A DNA stretch of 47,303 nucleotides. It comes from Chrysochromulina tobinii. Lineage: Eukaryota > Haptophyta > Prymnesiales > Chrysochromulinaceae. Shown here one piece after another: positions 8,010 through 16,595 of this stretch. A program made the translations under genes and the position numbers. The first letter of the stretch is position 1; every line of letters starts with the position of its first letter. The notes below the pieces were generated by a model that was not told where the DNA came from, searched no databases, and saw nothing but the letters and a program-made list of their open reading frames with translations. The stretch spans positions 1 to 47,303 of the forward strand of contig JWZX01003370.1 of assembly GCA_001275005.1 (NCBI GenBank), written 5' to 3'.

Positions 8010-10205
8010 ATGTCGAACTGGTTCATGATGTTTGTGTCCTCTGCTCATGTCGCCGCGGCCATGGCGTCGTCCGTGCCGTATGCGAGACACCTGTCGCCCG
8101 CGGCCGTGAGTCGGCTCGGAAAAGTGCGACACAGGCTCTCAGAGCATCGCGGGGTGCTCCTCGTTGACGGAAACAACGTGCGTGCCGCGTCTGGCTTTCG
8201 CTATGATGCTCGAGAGATGCAGACCAGCCTTGATGCGTGGGCTGCCGCGGCGAATTACTCCCATCGAATGTGCGTGGTATGGGATCACGGCGAGCCAACC
8301 AGCTTTGTTACGCCCTCAAGCTACGTCTTGCTCAGCGGAAACGAGCAAACTGCGGATGACGTGATCGTGCAAGCGACCGCCTTCCTCTCGTGCGATGCAA
8401 ATGAACTCCTCGTCGTCACTTCGGACAAGTCTCTGCGAGGTCGGTGCCACACCCAGCATCTCGAAAGGTCAGCCGACGGTTCTGTGAGCGACGCGCGCAT
8501 GGATACGATGCATGCGGTCGATCTGAGCTGGCTCCTCGAGATTGATGAAGAGGGTGGATGGCGTACGACGGATGCACTGAGAGAGCGGTATAGCCAGCCG
8601 CATCGGTGCCGCACTGAGCGGACGCAGGATCGCGCGGAGCAAGCCACGGCGCTCATGCAGACGCTGCAGCGTAGCGGCTCAGCCGAGCGTCTCGAGCGCA
8701 GCCAGAGCCGCTCCATATTAGGCAACTCCTCTCCGCTGGGACAACTCGCGTCGTGGTATGCTGACGGTACTCAAGGGCTCCGAGTCGCGCGAGAGAGCCG
8801 GCGAGGCAATCCGGTGTACGCGTTGCGCACGCCCCCGGGCGCGCGCTTAGGCCCAGGACCGTCGATGCGGGCGAGCGACCCGTCGCTCCCAAAGCTGACG
8901 AAGCTGACGAAGCTGACGAAGCTGTCGATGCGGGCGAGCGACCCGCCGCCACCCGAGCTCGACGAGCGCCAGGCGGACTTCATGAGGCGACGGGGCTTTG
9001 AATGGAGCGCAAAGCGGCGCGCCTGGGTCACGGGGGACCCGTCGCGTGCTGAGCGCCACGCAGAGCGCCTCGAGTGCCGCTCGGCGGCGCGGGTGCTTCG
9101 ATGGGAGGGCGATCCGGAAGCGCTCGCGCCTCCGGTGCTCTCCGCCGTACGGGCGGCCACTCGTCGTTTGGAGCAGCGGCTTCGTGAGGCACGAGAGCGC
9201 GCGCTCGAGGAGAAAGAGGTTGATCGCAGGGTGGCGCTGCGCATCAAGGATCATCTCATGAAGCCCTACGCGCCCGCCCTGTGGCTGCTCGTCCAGTTGA
9301 GCGTCTTAGCGGCCCTCGTCGACGCGGGATGTGCCCACGGCAGCGCGTTGGGAGCGGCTGGGGCTGGCACCGGCAGCGGCGCCGTAGCGGGCGGACCGGG
9401 CACGGAGATCGCGATCTCGGGCACGGAGATCGCGGTCGGGCTCGCTTTCGCGCCGCTCCTCGCCGCGCTCCGCCGCGAGCGCTGGGTGCGCCAGCCGGGC
9501 GTTGAGGATGGGGACGGTGCACTCGAGCGTGTGCTCGTAGACGCCGTCCTGGGCTCCCACGCGTTGCCCGCGCCGTGGGAGTGGCGCTGTGTCGAGCGTG
9601 CGTGGGGTCGCGCCGTATTGGCGAGCGAGAGCCTCACTGCGCTCAACACAGCGCTCTTCTGGCATGGCGGCGTGCAGGCGGCGGTGCTAGCGGCGTGCAC
9701 GCCGGCCATGGGCGAGCTGGGTGCCGCCTGCCTAGGCGTCCTGGCCATCGCCGCGGCCGCCGCGGCCCGAGCCGTTTACTTCGAAGACCCGATTGTGGAC
9801 GGCATTCCCGCTGAGGTGGGCGAGGCGAAGCTGCTTGCCAGTCGCGCGGAGACTTACTATGGCATGACCGCAAGCAGCGCCGCGGAGGCGGCCGCCTCGG
9901 TCGCCGCACTGCATGCATGCACGGACGGTTGGGTTGCCAAGTTTGGACGCGCATGCGAAGCGCGAACGACTCTCCTCCTTCTGTGCGTCGCATCGGCGGT
10001 GGGTGGTGCACTGGCATACGAGCTCGCAGGCCACTCAGCCCTGGCGCCGGCGTTTGCCTTGTGCTTCTCGGCCGTCGACACGTATGTGCTACGGCCGCAG
10101 CCCGAGCTAACGCGAGTGACGCTCGCCCTCAGCGACTTGGAGACACGCTTGGAGACCGCTTCAAGCGAGAGATCTGAACGGTCGCTCGGTCCAGCAGCAC
10201 TGTGA
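8010..10205 (+). CDS. YacP-like NYN/PIN nuclease domain fused to a membrane domain
   Basis: An intronless 731-residue frame. Residues about 45-150 look like a YacP/Rae1-type NYN domain: VLLVDGNNVR (first acidic residue and Asn), VVWDHGEP, LSGNEQTADDVIV (second acidic cluster) and LLVVTSDKSLRGR. These place the metal-binding aspartates as in PIN-fold RNases, so ribonuclease activity is plausible. The middle is disordered and holds a KLT repeat from a 9-bp tandem repeat. A short helical block (ERQADFMRRRGFEWSAKRRAW) follows, then a charged helix (about 380-415). The last 300 residues contain roughly five hydrophobic segments, so the protein is probably membrane-anchored, possibly at an organelle. 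The fusion is unusual. A later in-frame ATG could be the true start. Confidence 0.75.
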   Translation: MSNWFMMFVSSAHVAAAMASSVPYARHLSPAAVSRLGKVRHRLSEHRGVLLVDGNNVRAASGFRYDAREMQTSLDAWAAAANYSHRMCVVWDHGEPTSFVTPSSYVLLSGNEQTADDVIVQATAFLSCDANELLVVTSDKSLRGRCHTQHLERSADGSVSDARMDTMHAVDLSWLLEIDEEGGWRTTDALRERYSQPHRCRTERTQDRAEQATALMQTLQRSGSAERLERSQSRSILGNSSPLGQLASWYADGTQGLRVARESRRGNPVYALRTPPGARLGPGPSMRASDPSLPKLTKLTKLTKLSMRASDPPPPELDERQADFMRRRGFEWSAKRRAWVTGDPSRAERHAERLECRSAARVLRWEGDPEALAPPVLSAVRAATRRLEQRLREARERALEEKEVDRRVALRIKDHLMKPYAPALWLLVQLSVLAALVDAGCAHGSALGAAGAGTGSGAVAGGPGTEIAISGTEIAVGLAFAPLLAALRRERWVRQPGVEDGDGALERVLVDAVLGSHALPAPWEWRCVERAWGRAVLASESLTALNTALFWHGGVQAAVLAACTPAMGELGAACLGVLAIAAAAAARAVYFEDPIVDGIPAEVGEAKLLASRAETYYGMTASSAAEAAASVAALHACTDGWVAKFGRACEARTTLLLLCVASAVGGALAYELAGHSALAPAFALCFSAVDTYVLRPQPELTRVTLALSDLETRLETASSERSERSLGPAAL
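8887..8928 (+). repeat. 9-bp tandem repeat (AAGCTGACG)
   Basis: About four head-to-tail copies, read as Lys-Leu-Thr in the NYN protein. The same 9-mer recurs around 28038-28081 in a different gene, strand and frame. A longer flanking piece (ATGCGGGCGAGCGACCC) is itself duplicated on both sides of this tract. Confidence 0.85.
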
Positions 10206-10424
10206 TGTGTGAATTGTGGAGTCTTTTTCTCGTCATATTTAACGGCTCTTTCTGCGCCTTCTACCGTACCTTCCGTACCGTACGGCGTACGCGCAGCGGT
10301 AACGCACTCCCACTCGATCGCACTCCACGTGACGGGCGTGAGGCGTGAGCATCGCATGGCACTCCCTCCTCCCTCCGAGTCGCGATCCAAGCCCAATACG
10401 CCTGCGCCGCGGAGCTCAGAAATT
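10206..10424. other. convergent intergenic region
   Basis: Short spacer between the 3' ends of the NYN-membrane gene (+) and the FSH1-like gene (-). Nothing else is seen. Confidence 0.4.
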
Positions 10425-11192
10425 TTAGCGGACCCGGGCCATCTGTTCCTTCGCATCGTCGCTGTCCTTGTACCCGAGCTGCACGAAGAGCTTGCCAATT
10501 TCGTATTGGTCTACGTAGCGCTTGAGACCAGTCGCGCGATCGGGGAAGGCATCCGTCCGCCTCCACCACGATTTATCCGGCATGGCATTGCCCTGCTCGT
10601 GCCACAGGATCTCTGCGCCCGACCCGAAGCACGCGGCGAGCTCCTCGCCCGTCGCCGCCAATGTGCCGGTGTTGCTCAAGGTGTGAAGAGTCGGAATCGA
10701 CACCTCGGCAGAGCGGAGCCGTTGCAGCAATTCAGTGTAGGGCTTGGCGGTGGGCATCGAGGCGCCGCAAATTATGGCAAAGGCCAGCGGCCTTGGGCCC
10801 TCTCCCAACGCCGCGCGAGCTGCGACCACGGCGGCCACTGTCCCGCCCTGCTCGTGGCCCACAATGCCCGCAACCTCGGGCCTCGAGGCAAGCACCGCCT
10901 CCACTGTGGCGACCGCCTTGTCGAGCCCCTTGAATCCGTCGCCGAACCAAGTCCCATCATCCGTCCTAGCGTCCAGTGCCGCATACTGCCAGTTGGCGGG
11001 CACGAGTCCAGTGCTATGATCTGCTCGCAAGGGAACACCGTTCAGGAAGTTCCTTGCGCCTCGCTCGGTGGGCGAGCTGAGGAATGCTGCACCGCTCATT
11101 CCGCTGCCATGAATCATCAGGAAATGACGATTGTTGTTGTACTGCAGCGATTCAGCGTGCGCCACGGTTACCGCGAAGAGGATGGCCCGCAT
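10425..11192 (-). CDS. FSH1/OVCA2-like alpha/beta hydrolase lacking the Ser nucleophile
   Basis: About 255 residues from ATG 11192. The first 15 residues (MRAILFAVTVAHA) look like a signal peptide. The fold signatures follow: LMIHGSGMSGAAF (oxyanion/HG motif), then VAGIVGHEQGG at the nucleophile elbow (about 107-117). FSH1-family serine hydrolases have G-F-S-Q-G at the elbow; here Ser is replaced by Glu (G-H-E-Q-G). The C-terminal catalytic His motif, usually GHxxP, reads QGNAMPD, so His is Asn. Two of the three triad residues are therefore missing, and the protein is probably a non-catalytic relative. The middle (LAFAIICGASMP) matches the family's post-elbow strand. A sequencing error is unlikely to account for both changes. 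Confidence 0.65.
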   Translation of the reverse strand: MRAILFAVTVAHAESLQYNNNRHFLMIHGSGMSGAAFLSSPTERGARNFLNGVPLRADHSTGLVPANWQYAALDARTDDGTWFGDGFKGLDKAVATVEAVLASRPEVAGIVGHEQGGTVAAVVAARAALGEGPRPLAFAIICGASMPTAKPYTELLQRLRSAEVSIPTLHTLSNTGTLAATGEELAACFGSGAEILWHEQGNAMPDKSWWRRTDAFPDRATGLKRYVDQYEIGKLFVQLGYKDSDDAKEQMARVR

Positions 11193-11452
11193 CTTCACAG
11201 CGCGGGAGATGCGAGCGAGACGATCTTGGCTTCGACGCCTTCACGGCGGGAAACCCGGGGATGGAAAGACCCCCCCCTAGTGTCCGCGAGCCACCGCACA
11301 TCTCACATGAGTGTGGGGGGTATTTGAACTGGGCAACGTAAATTTTGCGAAGCGCCGCCACCGGCGGAGCGGATTCGTGGTCTACAAGCAAGCAAGCAAC
11401 AAAGAAGCAAAATACGTGTGAGGAGTGAGCCCCACTCACCAATGGGTTCCAT
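11193..11452. other. intergenic spacer
   Basis: Spacer between two minus-strand genes, containing the promoter of the FSH1-like gene and the 3' end of the oxygenase gene. No further feature is seen. Confidence 0.4.
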
Positions 11453-12373
11453 TCACTCTGACTTGTCCGGATAATGAAAAGTTCGCAGGTTGTACAGGGA
11501 GGAGCGCGGATCCAGAAGGCAAGCGTCATTCTCGGTGGTGAGCCAGAGCGTGAACGTGTGGCGGTGGTGCGCGTCGCTGTCGTTGCTGCCATCAATCGAC
11601 CACTGCTGCGGGCTTGGCGCGGGGCCTGAGGTCATCGGCAGCACCTCGTGCACAATCAGGTCGGACCAGAAAAGCAATAACCGATCGAGGCCACCCTCAC
11701 CGGCTGGCGCGACGTCGGTGTAGACGGGGTGCGTGAGCGAGTCGTACAGGCGGATGGCGCCGCCCTGCTTCGCGACGTCCCACCCCGCGTTCGCGTAGTA
11801 CACGGCTGTGAGCTTTCGCTTGTCGTTTGCGCCTGTTACATTGTCGAGATGCTTCGGATAGCGCGCACCAGCTGCCGTCGAGACGGCAAGCTTGTGCCCA
11901 AAAACTCGAGATGAGAGCTGAGGGTGCGCATGGCCGTCCAGCGCATGTCCGCCAAACCCGGTGTTCACCACTTCCGGCAGCGCACCCATCAGCTCGCTGA
12001 GCAGCACCACTACAGATGGCGCACGTCGCCAGCTCTCAGCGTCGAGCTCCATCATGTGCACATTGGGCCTCCAGAGCTTCTCGCCGGTCTCGGCAACGCT
12101 CGAATAAGAAGGTGAATAGGCACCATCGCGGAAAAGCTGTGCAAGCTCACGGCGCACGTGCAGGCCCGCCTCATCATCAAGGATGCCGTCGAGTGCACAC
12201 CAACCGCGCTCTGCTAGCGCGTCGACAATAGAGGCCTTCATGGCGTGCAGCTTGGCCGATGCGCCGACCCCACGCTGCAGGAGCTGGCCGAAAGCATCCA
12301 TCGATGCGCATAATCGTCGCTGCCCCAGCTTATGCGACACCGCGTAAATGTCGCGCCGCAACATCGGCAACAT
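11453..12373 (-). CDS. 2-oxoglutarate/Fe(II) dioxygenase, prolyl-4-hydroxylase/EGLN-like
   Basis: About 306 residues from ATG 12373. The N-terminal third is helical, and LAERGWCALDGILDDE begins the P4H-type domain (Ala-x-x-Gly-Trp-x-x-hydrophobic-Asp). Iron ligands are visible: His and Asp in YPKHLDN (near residue 174), with the distal His in LIVHEVLP (near 241). The 2-oxoglutarate Arg is in HRHTFTLWL (near 275). KRKLTAVYYANAGWD and GGAIRLYD are classic PHD/P4H strands (LTxxxYLN-x-W, GGxLRL). The likely reaction is hydroxylation of a protein prolyl or similar side chain using O2 and 2-oxoglutarate. No signal peptide is evident, so a cytosolic EGLN/Ofd1-like role is as likely as a cell-wall P4H. 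It is divergent from the macro-domain gene. Confidence 0.85.
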   Translation of the reverse strand: MLPMLRRDIYAVSHKLGQRRLCASMDAFGQLLQRGVGASAKLHAMKASIVDALAERGWCALDGILDDEAGLHVRRELAQLFRDGAYSPSYSSVAETGEKLWRPNVHMMELDAESWRRAPSVVVLLSELMGALPEVVNTGFGGHALDGHAHPQLSSRVFGHKLAVSTAAGARYPKHLDNVTGANDKRKLTAVYYANAGWDVAKQGGAIRLYDSLTHPVYTDVAPAGEGGLDRLLLFWSDLIVHEVLPMTSGPAPSPQQWSIDGSNDSDAHHRHTFTLWLTTENDACLLDPRSSLYNLRTFHYPDKSE

Positions 12374-12558
12374 GTGCAACCACGAAACTTCCTCTTTTCT
12401 CCTAAGGACACTCCGATTAAATCTTGAAACGTAACTCTCGTTTCGCACGTATTTTTTCTTTCAAGTACTGGTTTCGTTTCAAAACATGCCCTCTCACGAT
12501 AAGCGAGCGCGTATGCGATCGCCGCCATTGCTCAACCTTTTCTGAACGCCCTGTAAAG

Positions 12559-13377
12559 ATGGACCGATGGAGGACGTGGAACGCCCAGAAGCTCCCCGGC
12601 CGTGCTGTCAACCGCTACGTGCGCGGCTGGGTTCGCCGCGAGGCCGAACGCAACGGCTTGTGCAGCATTGAGGTGCATCGAACAGCGTGCATCGTGACTC
12701 ACCCGCCAGGCGGAGAGCGAGCCAACATGGCGCTCGTCGTCCCAGCAAATGAGCAGCTTCACGGGACTCGCTTCACCCCCGAGCAGTGTTGGAAATACCT
12801 TCATGGCGATCCCGTCAAGGGACGCTGGGACAAGGACTTTGTTGTGTACCCAACGCAGAGCATCGATGGCTTGGTGACCGAGTTTGGAGGCGAGGAGCTC
12901 CGCATGACGTTGGAGGCTGTGCCGGCAGACGCTCACGGTCGCCGGGCTCCGGTCGGCACCGCGGTCGTTACTCCAGCGTCCCACGAGCTGCGGGAGCTCT
13001 ACACGTATCTCATTCACACATGCGCGCCCATGCATCGCCTGCTGGAGCCCTCCGAGTGGCAGTTCCAGATTCGCTCTGCCTATTTTGCTGCTTTCGACGC
13101 AGCCCATCAAGGCACATTCGATACCATCGCCATGCCGCTCCTCGGCGCTGGCGCGCGCGGAGCTCCGATGGGGGATGCAATGCGTGTCGCCGCCGGAGCT
13201 GCCGTAAGCTGGCGTGCCAAGGAAAATGGGCCGTCGCTGACTTGCCGATTCGGCGTGCAAGACAGTACGGGCGCACACGCGCTAGTCGAAGCGTTCGAGG
13301 ACGCGATGCGGGCAGAGAATGGCAAGGGTACGACATTTGATCTAAAGCTGCCGCCGCCGGCCGAAAGGTGGACCTGA
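12559..13377 (+). CDS. macro-domain protein (ADP-ribose-binding type)
   Basis: 272 residues from ATG 12559; the frame is open further upstream but only from non-ATG codons. The macro fold is recognisable. ALVVPANEQLHGT (near 57) corresponds to the xIVNAAN strand/loop. PVGTAVVTPASHEL (near 132) corresponds to the GxAxxTxG segment. TIAMPLLGAGARGAPMGDAM (near 188) is the PxLGxGxxGxP phosphate-binding loop. Such domains bind or hydrolyse ADP-ribose and its protein adducts. The Asn of VNAAN is present (PAN). The N-terminus (RWRTWNAQKLPGRAVNRYV) is basic and unassigned. The first ATG lies 185 bp from that of the divergent oxygenase. With the PBZ-phosphatase at 1.4 kb it is the second ADP-ribose-reading protein here; co-function is only a guess. 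Confidence 0.82.
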   Translation: MDRWRTWNAQKLPGRAVNRYVRGWVRREAERNGLCSIEVHRTACIVTHPPGGERANMALVVPANEQLHGTRFTPEQCWKYLHGDPVKGRWDKDFVVYPTQSIDGLVTEFGGEELRMTLEAVPADAHGRRAPVGTAVVTPASHELRELYTYLIHTCAPMHRLLEPSEWQFQIRSAYFAAFDAAHQGTFDTIAMPLLGAGARGAPMGDAMRVAAGAAVSWRAKENGPSLTCRFGVQDSTGAHALVEAFEDAMRAENGKGTTFDLKLPPPAERWT

Positions 13378-13995
13378 TCGGGCGATGCACCTTCCGCAAC
13401 GAGATCGGAGTTGGAGCTTGGACTCCTCCACGTGTGCCGTGTGTAGGCGGTCAAGTCACGTACGAAGTACTAGGAACTAACCGTGTCCGGTGAACGCGGA
13501 TCGGGGAAACCGCTCGGATACCTCGATTTCTGTTTGGGGATATGAATCCGCCGGGTCTCCGGGCCCCGGGGACGCCCGGGCCGGGCGTCGTGCGCGGGGT
13601 GCGGAAAGTCGCGGGGGCAGGGCGCCACCGCGCACCGGCACCGCACGCCCGACGACGCGAGGGAAGCCGTTTACGTGGTTTAATGCGCCGCGCCCCGGAC
13701 CGCGGCGGTCGGACTGCGGTAAGTCAGTAGACAGTAGACACGCTATTTGTAGACGCCGCCAGTCGACTGAGAACGATCTGAGAGACGTACAAACCGACGT
13801 GGGCATCAAAACGCTGCGCGGGGCGGCCGAGCATCAAGCAAGTGCGCGGCAATTCGCGGCACATCGACATGCGCGACAAAGTCGACGCGGCCGCTGTTTC
13901 CGCACGAGAATAGAAGACACACGTTGTCACGTTCGAAGAATGCTTTTGGCATTCGATCGATGCTGCTCTCGCACAAGACGGGCGGCGGCACTTGC
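13378..13995. other. convergent intergenic region
   Basis: Lies between the 3' ends of the macro-domain gene (+) and the kinesin-like gene (-). It is very GC-rich around 13550-13700. A + strand frame runs across it into the antisense of the TPR exon, but it has no recognisable domain and appears spurious. I see no RNA gene. Confidence 0.45.
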
Positions 13996-16089
13996 TCAGC
14001 CGAGGTTGCGCAGGATGGCCTGCGTCTTCGGATCGTCAGGCCCAACCGCAGCGAGCATGAGTTTATGCGCGCGCTCGAAGAGGCCCGTGGCAATGTCGGG
14101 GCGCCCGAGCGCGCGGTATGCGATGCCCAGGTTGGACAGATCCATCGCCACCTCGGGGTGGTCGTGCCCGAGCGCCTTCTCGTCGATCGCGAGTGCGCGC
14201 AGGTACACGGGCACAGCTTCGATGTGCTTCTGCTGGTCGCAGAAAGCGTTGCCCAGATTGACCAGATTGGAGGCGACCTGAGGGTGCTCAGGGCCGAGCG
14301 TCTTTTCAAAGATGGCGAGCGCGGACACGTACAGGGGCACCGCCATCGCGGGCGAGCCGTGCTGCCGGTAGTTGCGCGCGAGGTTCTCGAGATCAGATGC
14401 CACGTCAAGCAGCGTGTTCTCCATCTCCTCTTTCTCCACAGCCGTGCGCCGCGCGAACTCGCGCGCGCGATCAAAGCGGGCCTCAGTCTCTTCGGCCTGA
14501 CGCTTGGCGCGCTGCACGTCCGACCAGGCGCTCTCGACAGCCGCCTCGTACCTCTTCACCTGCTCGTCGAGGTCGTGCTTCATGCCGTCACCTTCGCCTC
14601 CCTTGCCACCATTCTCTTGAGTCTGGAGCGCCGTCATGATCGCGACAGCCTCCGTACGCTCGGCCGCCAGCTGCGTGGCCATCTCCTCCTCCTCCGCCTC
14701 CCACGCCGCCAGAGTCGCATCCATCTCCGAGGAGGCGCCGCTCGCCCCCTCGGCCGTGCCAGCCTCACTCGTGCTCGCGCCCGCCGCGGCGCGCGCCGAC
14801 TCGATCTTCGCCTCGAGATCGTTCAGCTCCCGCTTGGCCAGCTCCAGCTGCTTCTCCACCTGAGGCAAGAATCAGAAGTACTCAGAGGTGCTCAGAGGTG
14901 CTCAGAGGCGAGCATCAGGCACGCATCAGGCACTCATCAGGCACTCATCAGGCACTCATCAGGCACTCATCAGGCACGCATCAGGCACTCATCAGGCACG
15001 CATCAGGCGCCTTCGAAGGGGGCCTACCGCGGCCGTGTCGCCCATGATCGCCCTGAGCGACGACACCACCTGCTCGGCCGAGGGCGGCGGTTTCGGCTCG
15101 GCGAGCCGACCCTGCAGAAGCTCGATGACGGCGCCGGAGCGGTCCGAATCGCTCTGCTTCTTCGACTTGGCTGCCTTGGCCGCCGCCTGCGCCGAACGCA
15201 GCATGTCGACGATGGTGGGCGACGCCGACGGCGGCACGTGCAGCACCAGCCTCGCTGAGGCGCCCGCGTCGAAGAACGAAGGCGCGAGCAGGCGTGGGAG
15301 CAGTGCCGTGTCGGCGACGGTCGGGCGCGCCGACGGCTTCGCGAGGCACTTGAGGAGCATCGCGTGCGAGTGGTGGCACAGCGTTGAGCTGAGCAGCGAG
15401 GAGGACGCCTCGGCAAACGACACGTCGGACGCGTCGACGAGCAGCAGCTTGCCCTCGCCGAGCGTGAGCTGCACGGCGAGGTGACCGCCGCCCGCCGCGC
15501 CCATCGCGGCCGCCTCGGCCGCCGCCGCCGCCTCCTCAATGTCGCGCAGCGCGGCCGTCGCCGCCGCCGCCGAGGTCAGCGGCCGCTGCACCGCGCCGAA
15601 GAGCATCGAGGCCGATTGCGCGGTGCCGTCGCCGCCGGCGCCGGTGGCGGTGGTGCCTGGCTCGATTGCCGCGCCGTCGAGCAGATCAGTCAGCCGCTCC
15701 CACAGCACGTGCACCGCCGCGATGCTCAGCTCGAGCCCCTTCTCGTCCGCTGCCTGCAGGAGCTTGGCCAGCGCGAGCTCACAAGCGGCGCCGAGGAGCG
15801 CGCCGCGCTTGCCCGCGCCCGAGCCGACGCAGAGGACGCACCCTACCTTATCGGCGGTGACCGCCTCCACTGCCTTGGCGAACCCCTCGTCGTAGAGCGC
15901 CTGGGCGGCGCCCTCGGCCGTGCTGCCGTCGACCACGCCGTCGAACGTGGACGAGAAGGCGATCTTGCGCCCGCCGGCACCCTTTCCATTCTCGACCCAG
16001 ACGCGGCGCTCCGACGGCGTGCACTTGAGCGTCAGGCCACTCACGTCCGACTGCGAGCCCTCGGAGGCGCAGTAGACGATGACCTTCAT
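13996..16089 (-). CDS. degenerate kinesin motor fused to kinesin-light-chain-type TPRs
   Basis: Exons 16089-15028 and 14859-13996 join in phase to 641 residues; the intron is GTAGGC...CTCAG. Residues 1-330 retain kinesin motor order: FDGVVDGS and ALYDEGFAKAVEAV before the P-loop region (VGSGAGKRG), AAVHVLWERLTDLLDG (cf. EIYNExxxDLL), LLVDASDVS (cf. LVDLAGSE), ADTALLPRLLAPSF (cf. DSKLTRLL) and VPPSASPTIVDMLRSAQAAAKA (cf. ETLxTLxFAxRA). The nucleotide-site Thr after GK is Arg, NxxSSRSH is lost and DLAGSE is altered, so ATPase activity is doubtful. A coiled coil (355-480) leads to three KLC-like TPRs of 42 residues (about 500-635; EKTLGPEHPQVASNLVNLG type). Heavy- and light-chain modules in one chain suggest a cargo or regulatory pseudokinesin. 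Upstream frame extends into a repeat and is ignored. Confidence 0.72.
14860..15027 (-). repeat. intron filled with an 11-bp tandem repeat
   Basis: This is the single intron of the kinesin-TPR gene. In sense orientation it is a minisatellite of unit TGCCTGATGAG (about eight copies, + strand 14920-15008). It is followed by a CACCTCTGAG tract and TTGCCTCAG at the 3' splice site. Each unit contains CTGAT, which resembles a branch-point consensus. Confidence 0.85.
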
Positions 16090-16136
16090 CGAGCACACGA
16101 GAGAGCCGCGAGAGTTCGGAGCAGCCCGTGCAGTCT

Positions 16137-16590
16137 CATTTTCACCTGCTCTCGAGCCTGGTGTGCGCGAAATGGCTTCACAGTTCAATACAACGCGAAA
16201 TCTGCTCACGTTTGTTTGAATCTCGGCCAGACGCACAACCTCCGGTCCGACTGCATGCAAACTGTTTGCACTCCACGCTGCCGACGAGAAACCCGTGTAT
16301 CGTCGGCCCAGAACTCGCACATATGCGACAACAAGAGGCCAAAAGAGCTAAGACCTATAAAGAGGCGCGCAGCGCGCGCGCGCAGGCGCCTGCCCAGTCC
16401 ACAGAGGAAAACAAATCCACGCTACACATGTTCCACGCGCTCTCGTGACGCGTCTCGGGCAAAGGATTACGTAGATGTGATCGTAGATATTATACCTCAT
16501 GGGCGAAGACGTCCTTGAGGTAAACTTGTCGGCTCTTATTCACAGCGATATTTCTCAGCGATTTGGTACGGGCGACACAGGACGTCATCT
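16137..16590 (+). repeat. dispersed repeat A, copy 1
   Basis: About 450 bp that match 19308-19790 in the same orientation with scattered substitutions and indels. Shared blocks include TCTCGAGCCTGGTGTG, GCGAAATGGCTTCACAGTTC, CAACCTCCGGTCCGACTGCA, GGCAAAGGATTACGTAGATG and GATTTGGTACGGGC. It fills the space between the divergent kinesin-like and SHRW genes and so forms part of both promoters. Confidence 0.85.
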
Positions 16591-16595
16591 CGGAA

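Noticed and set aside
14905-15010. Regular short repeats resembling a CRISPR array
   Set aside because: Units of 11 bp with no spacers, wholly inside a spliced intron.
13490-15258. Two long + strand frames (13490-14281, 13924-15258)
   Set aside because: They run antisense to the TPR exon and through the intron minisatellite, with Arg/Leu/His-rich composition and no domain.
15481-16518. 345-codon + strand frame
   Set aside because: Antisense to the kinesin-like exon and into repeat A; no recognisable motif.
16320-16562. Upstream extension of the kinesin-like and SHRW frames into repeat A
   Set aside because: The added residues are repeat-encoded, also found in frame at repeat A copy 2, and the extended frames begin at non-ATG codons or far upstream of the conserved domain.
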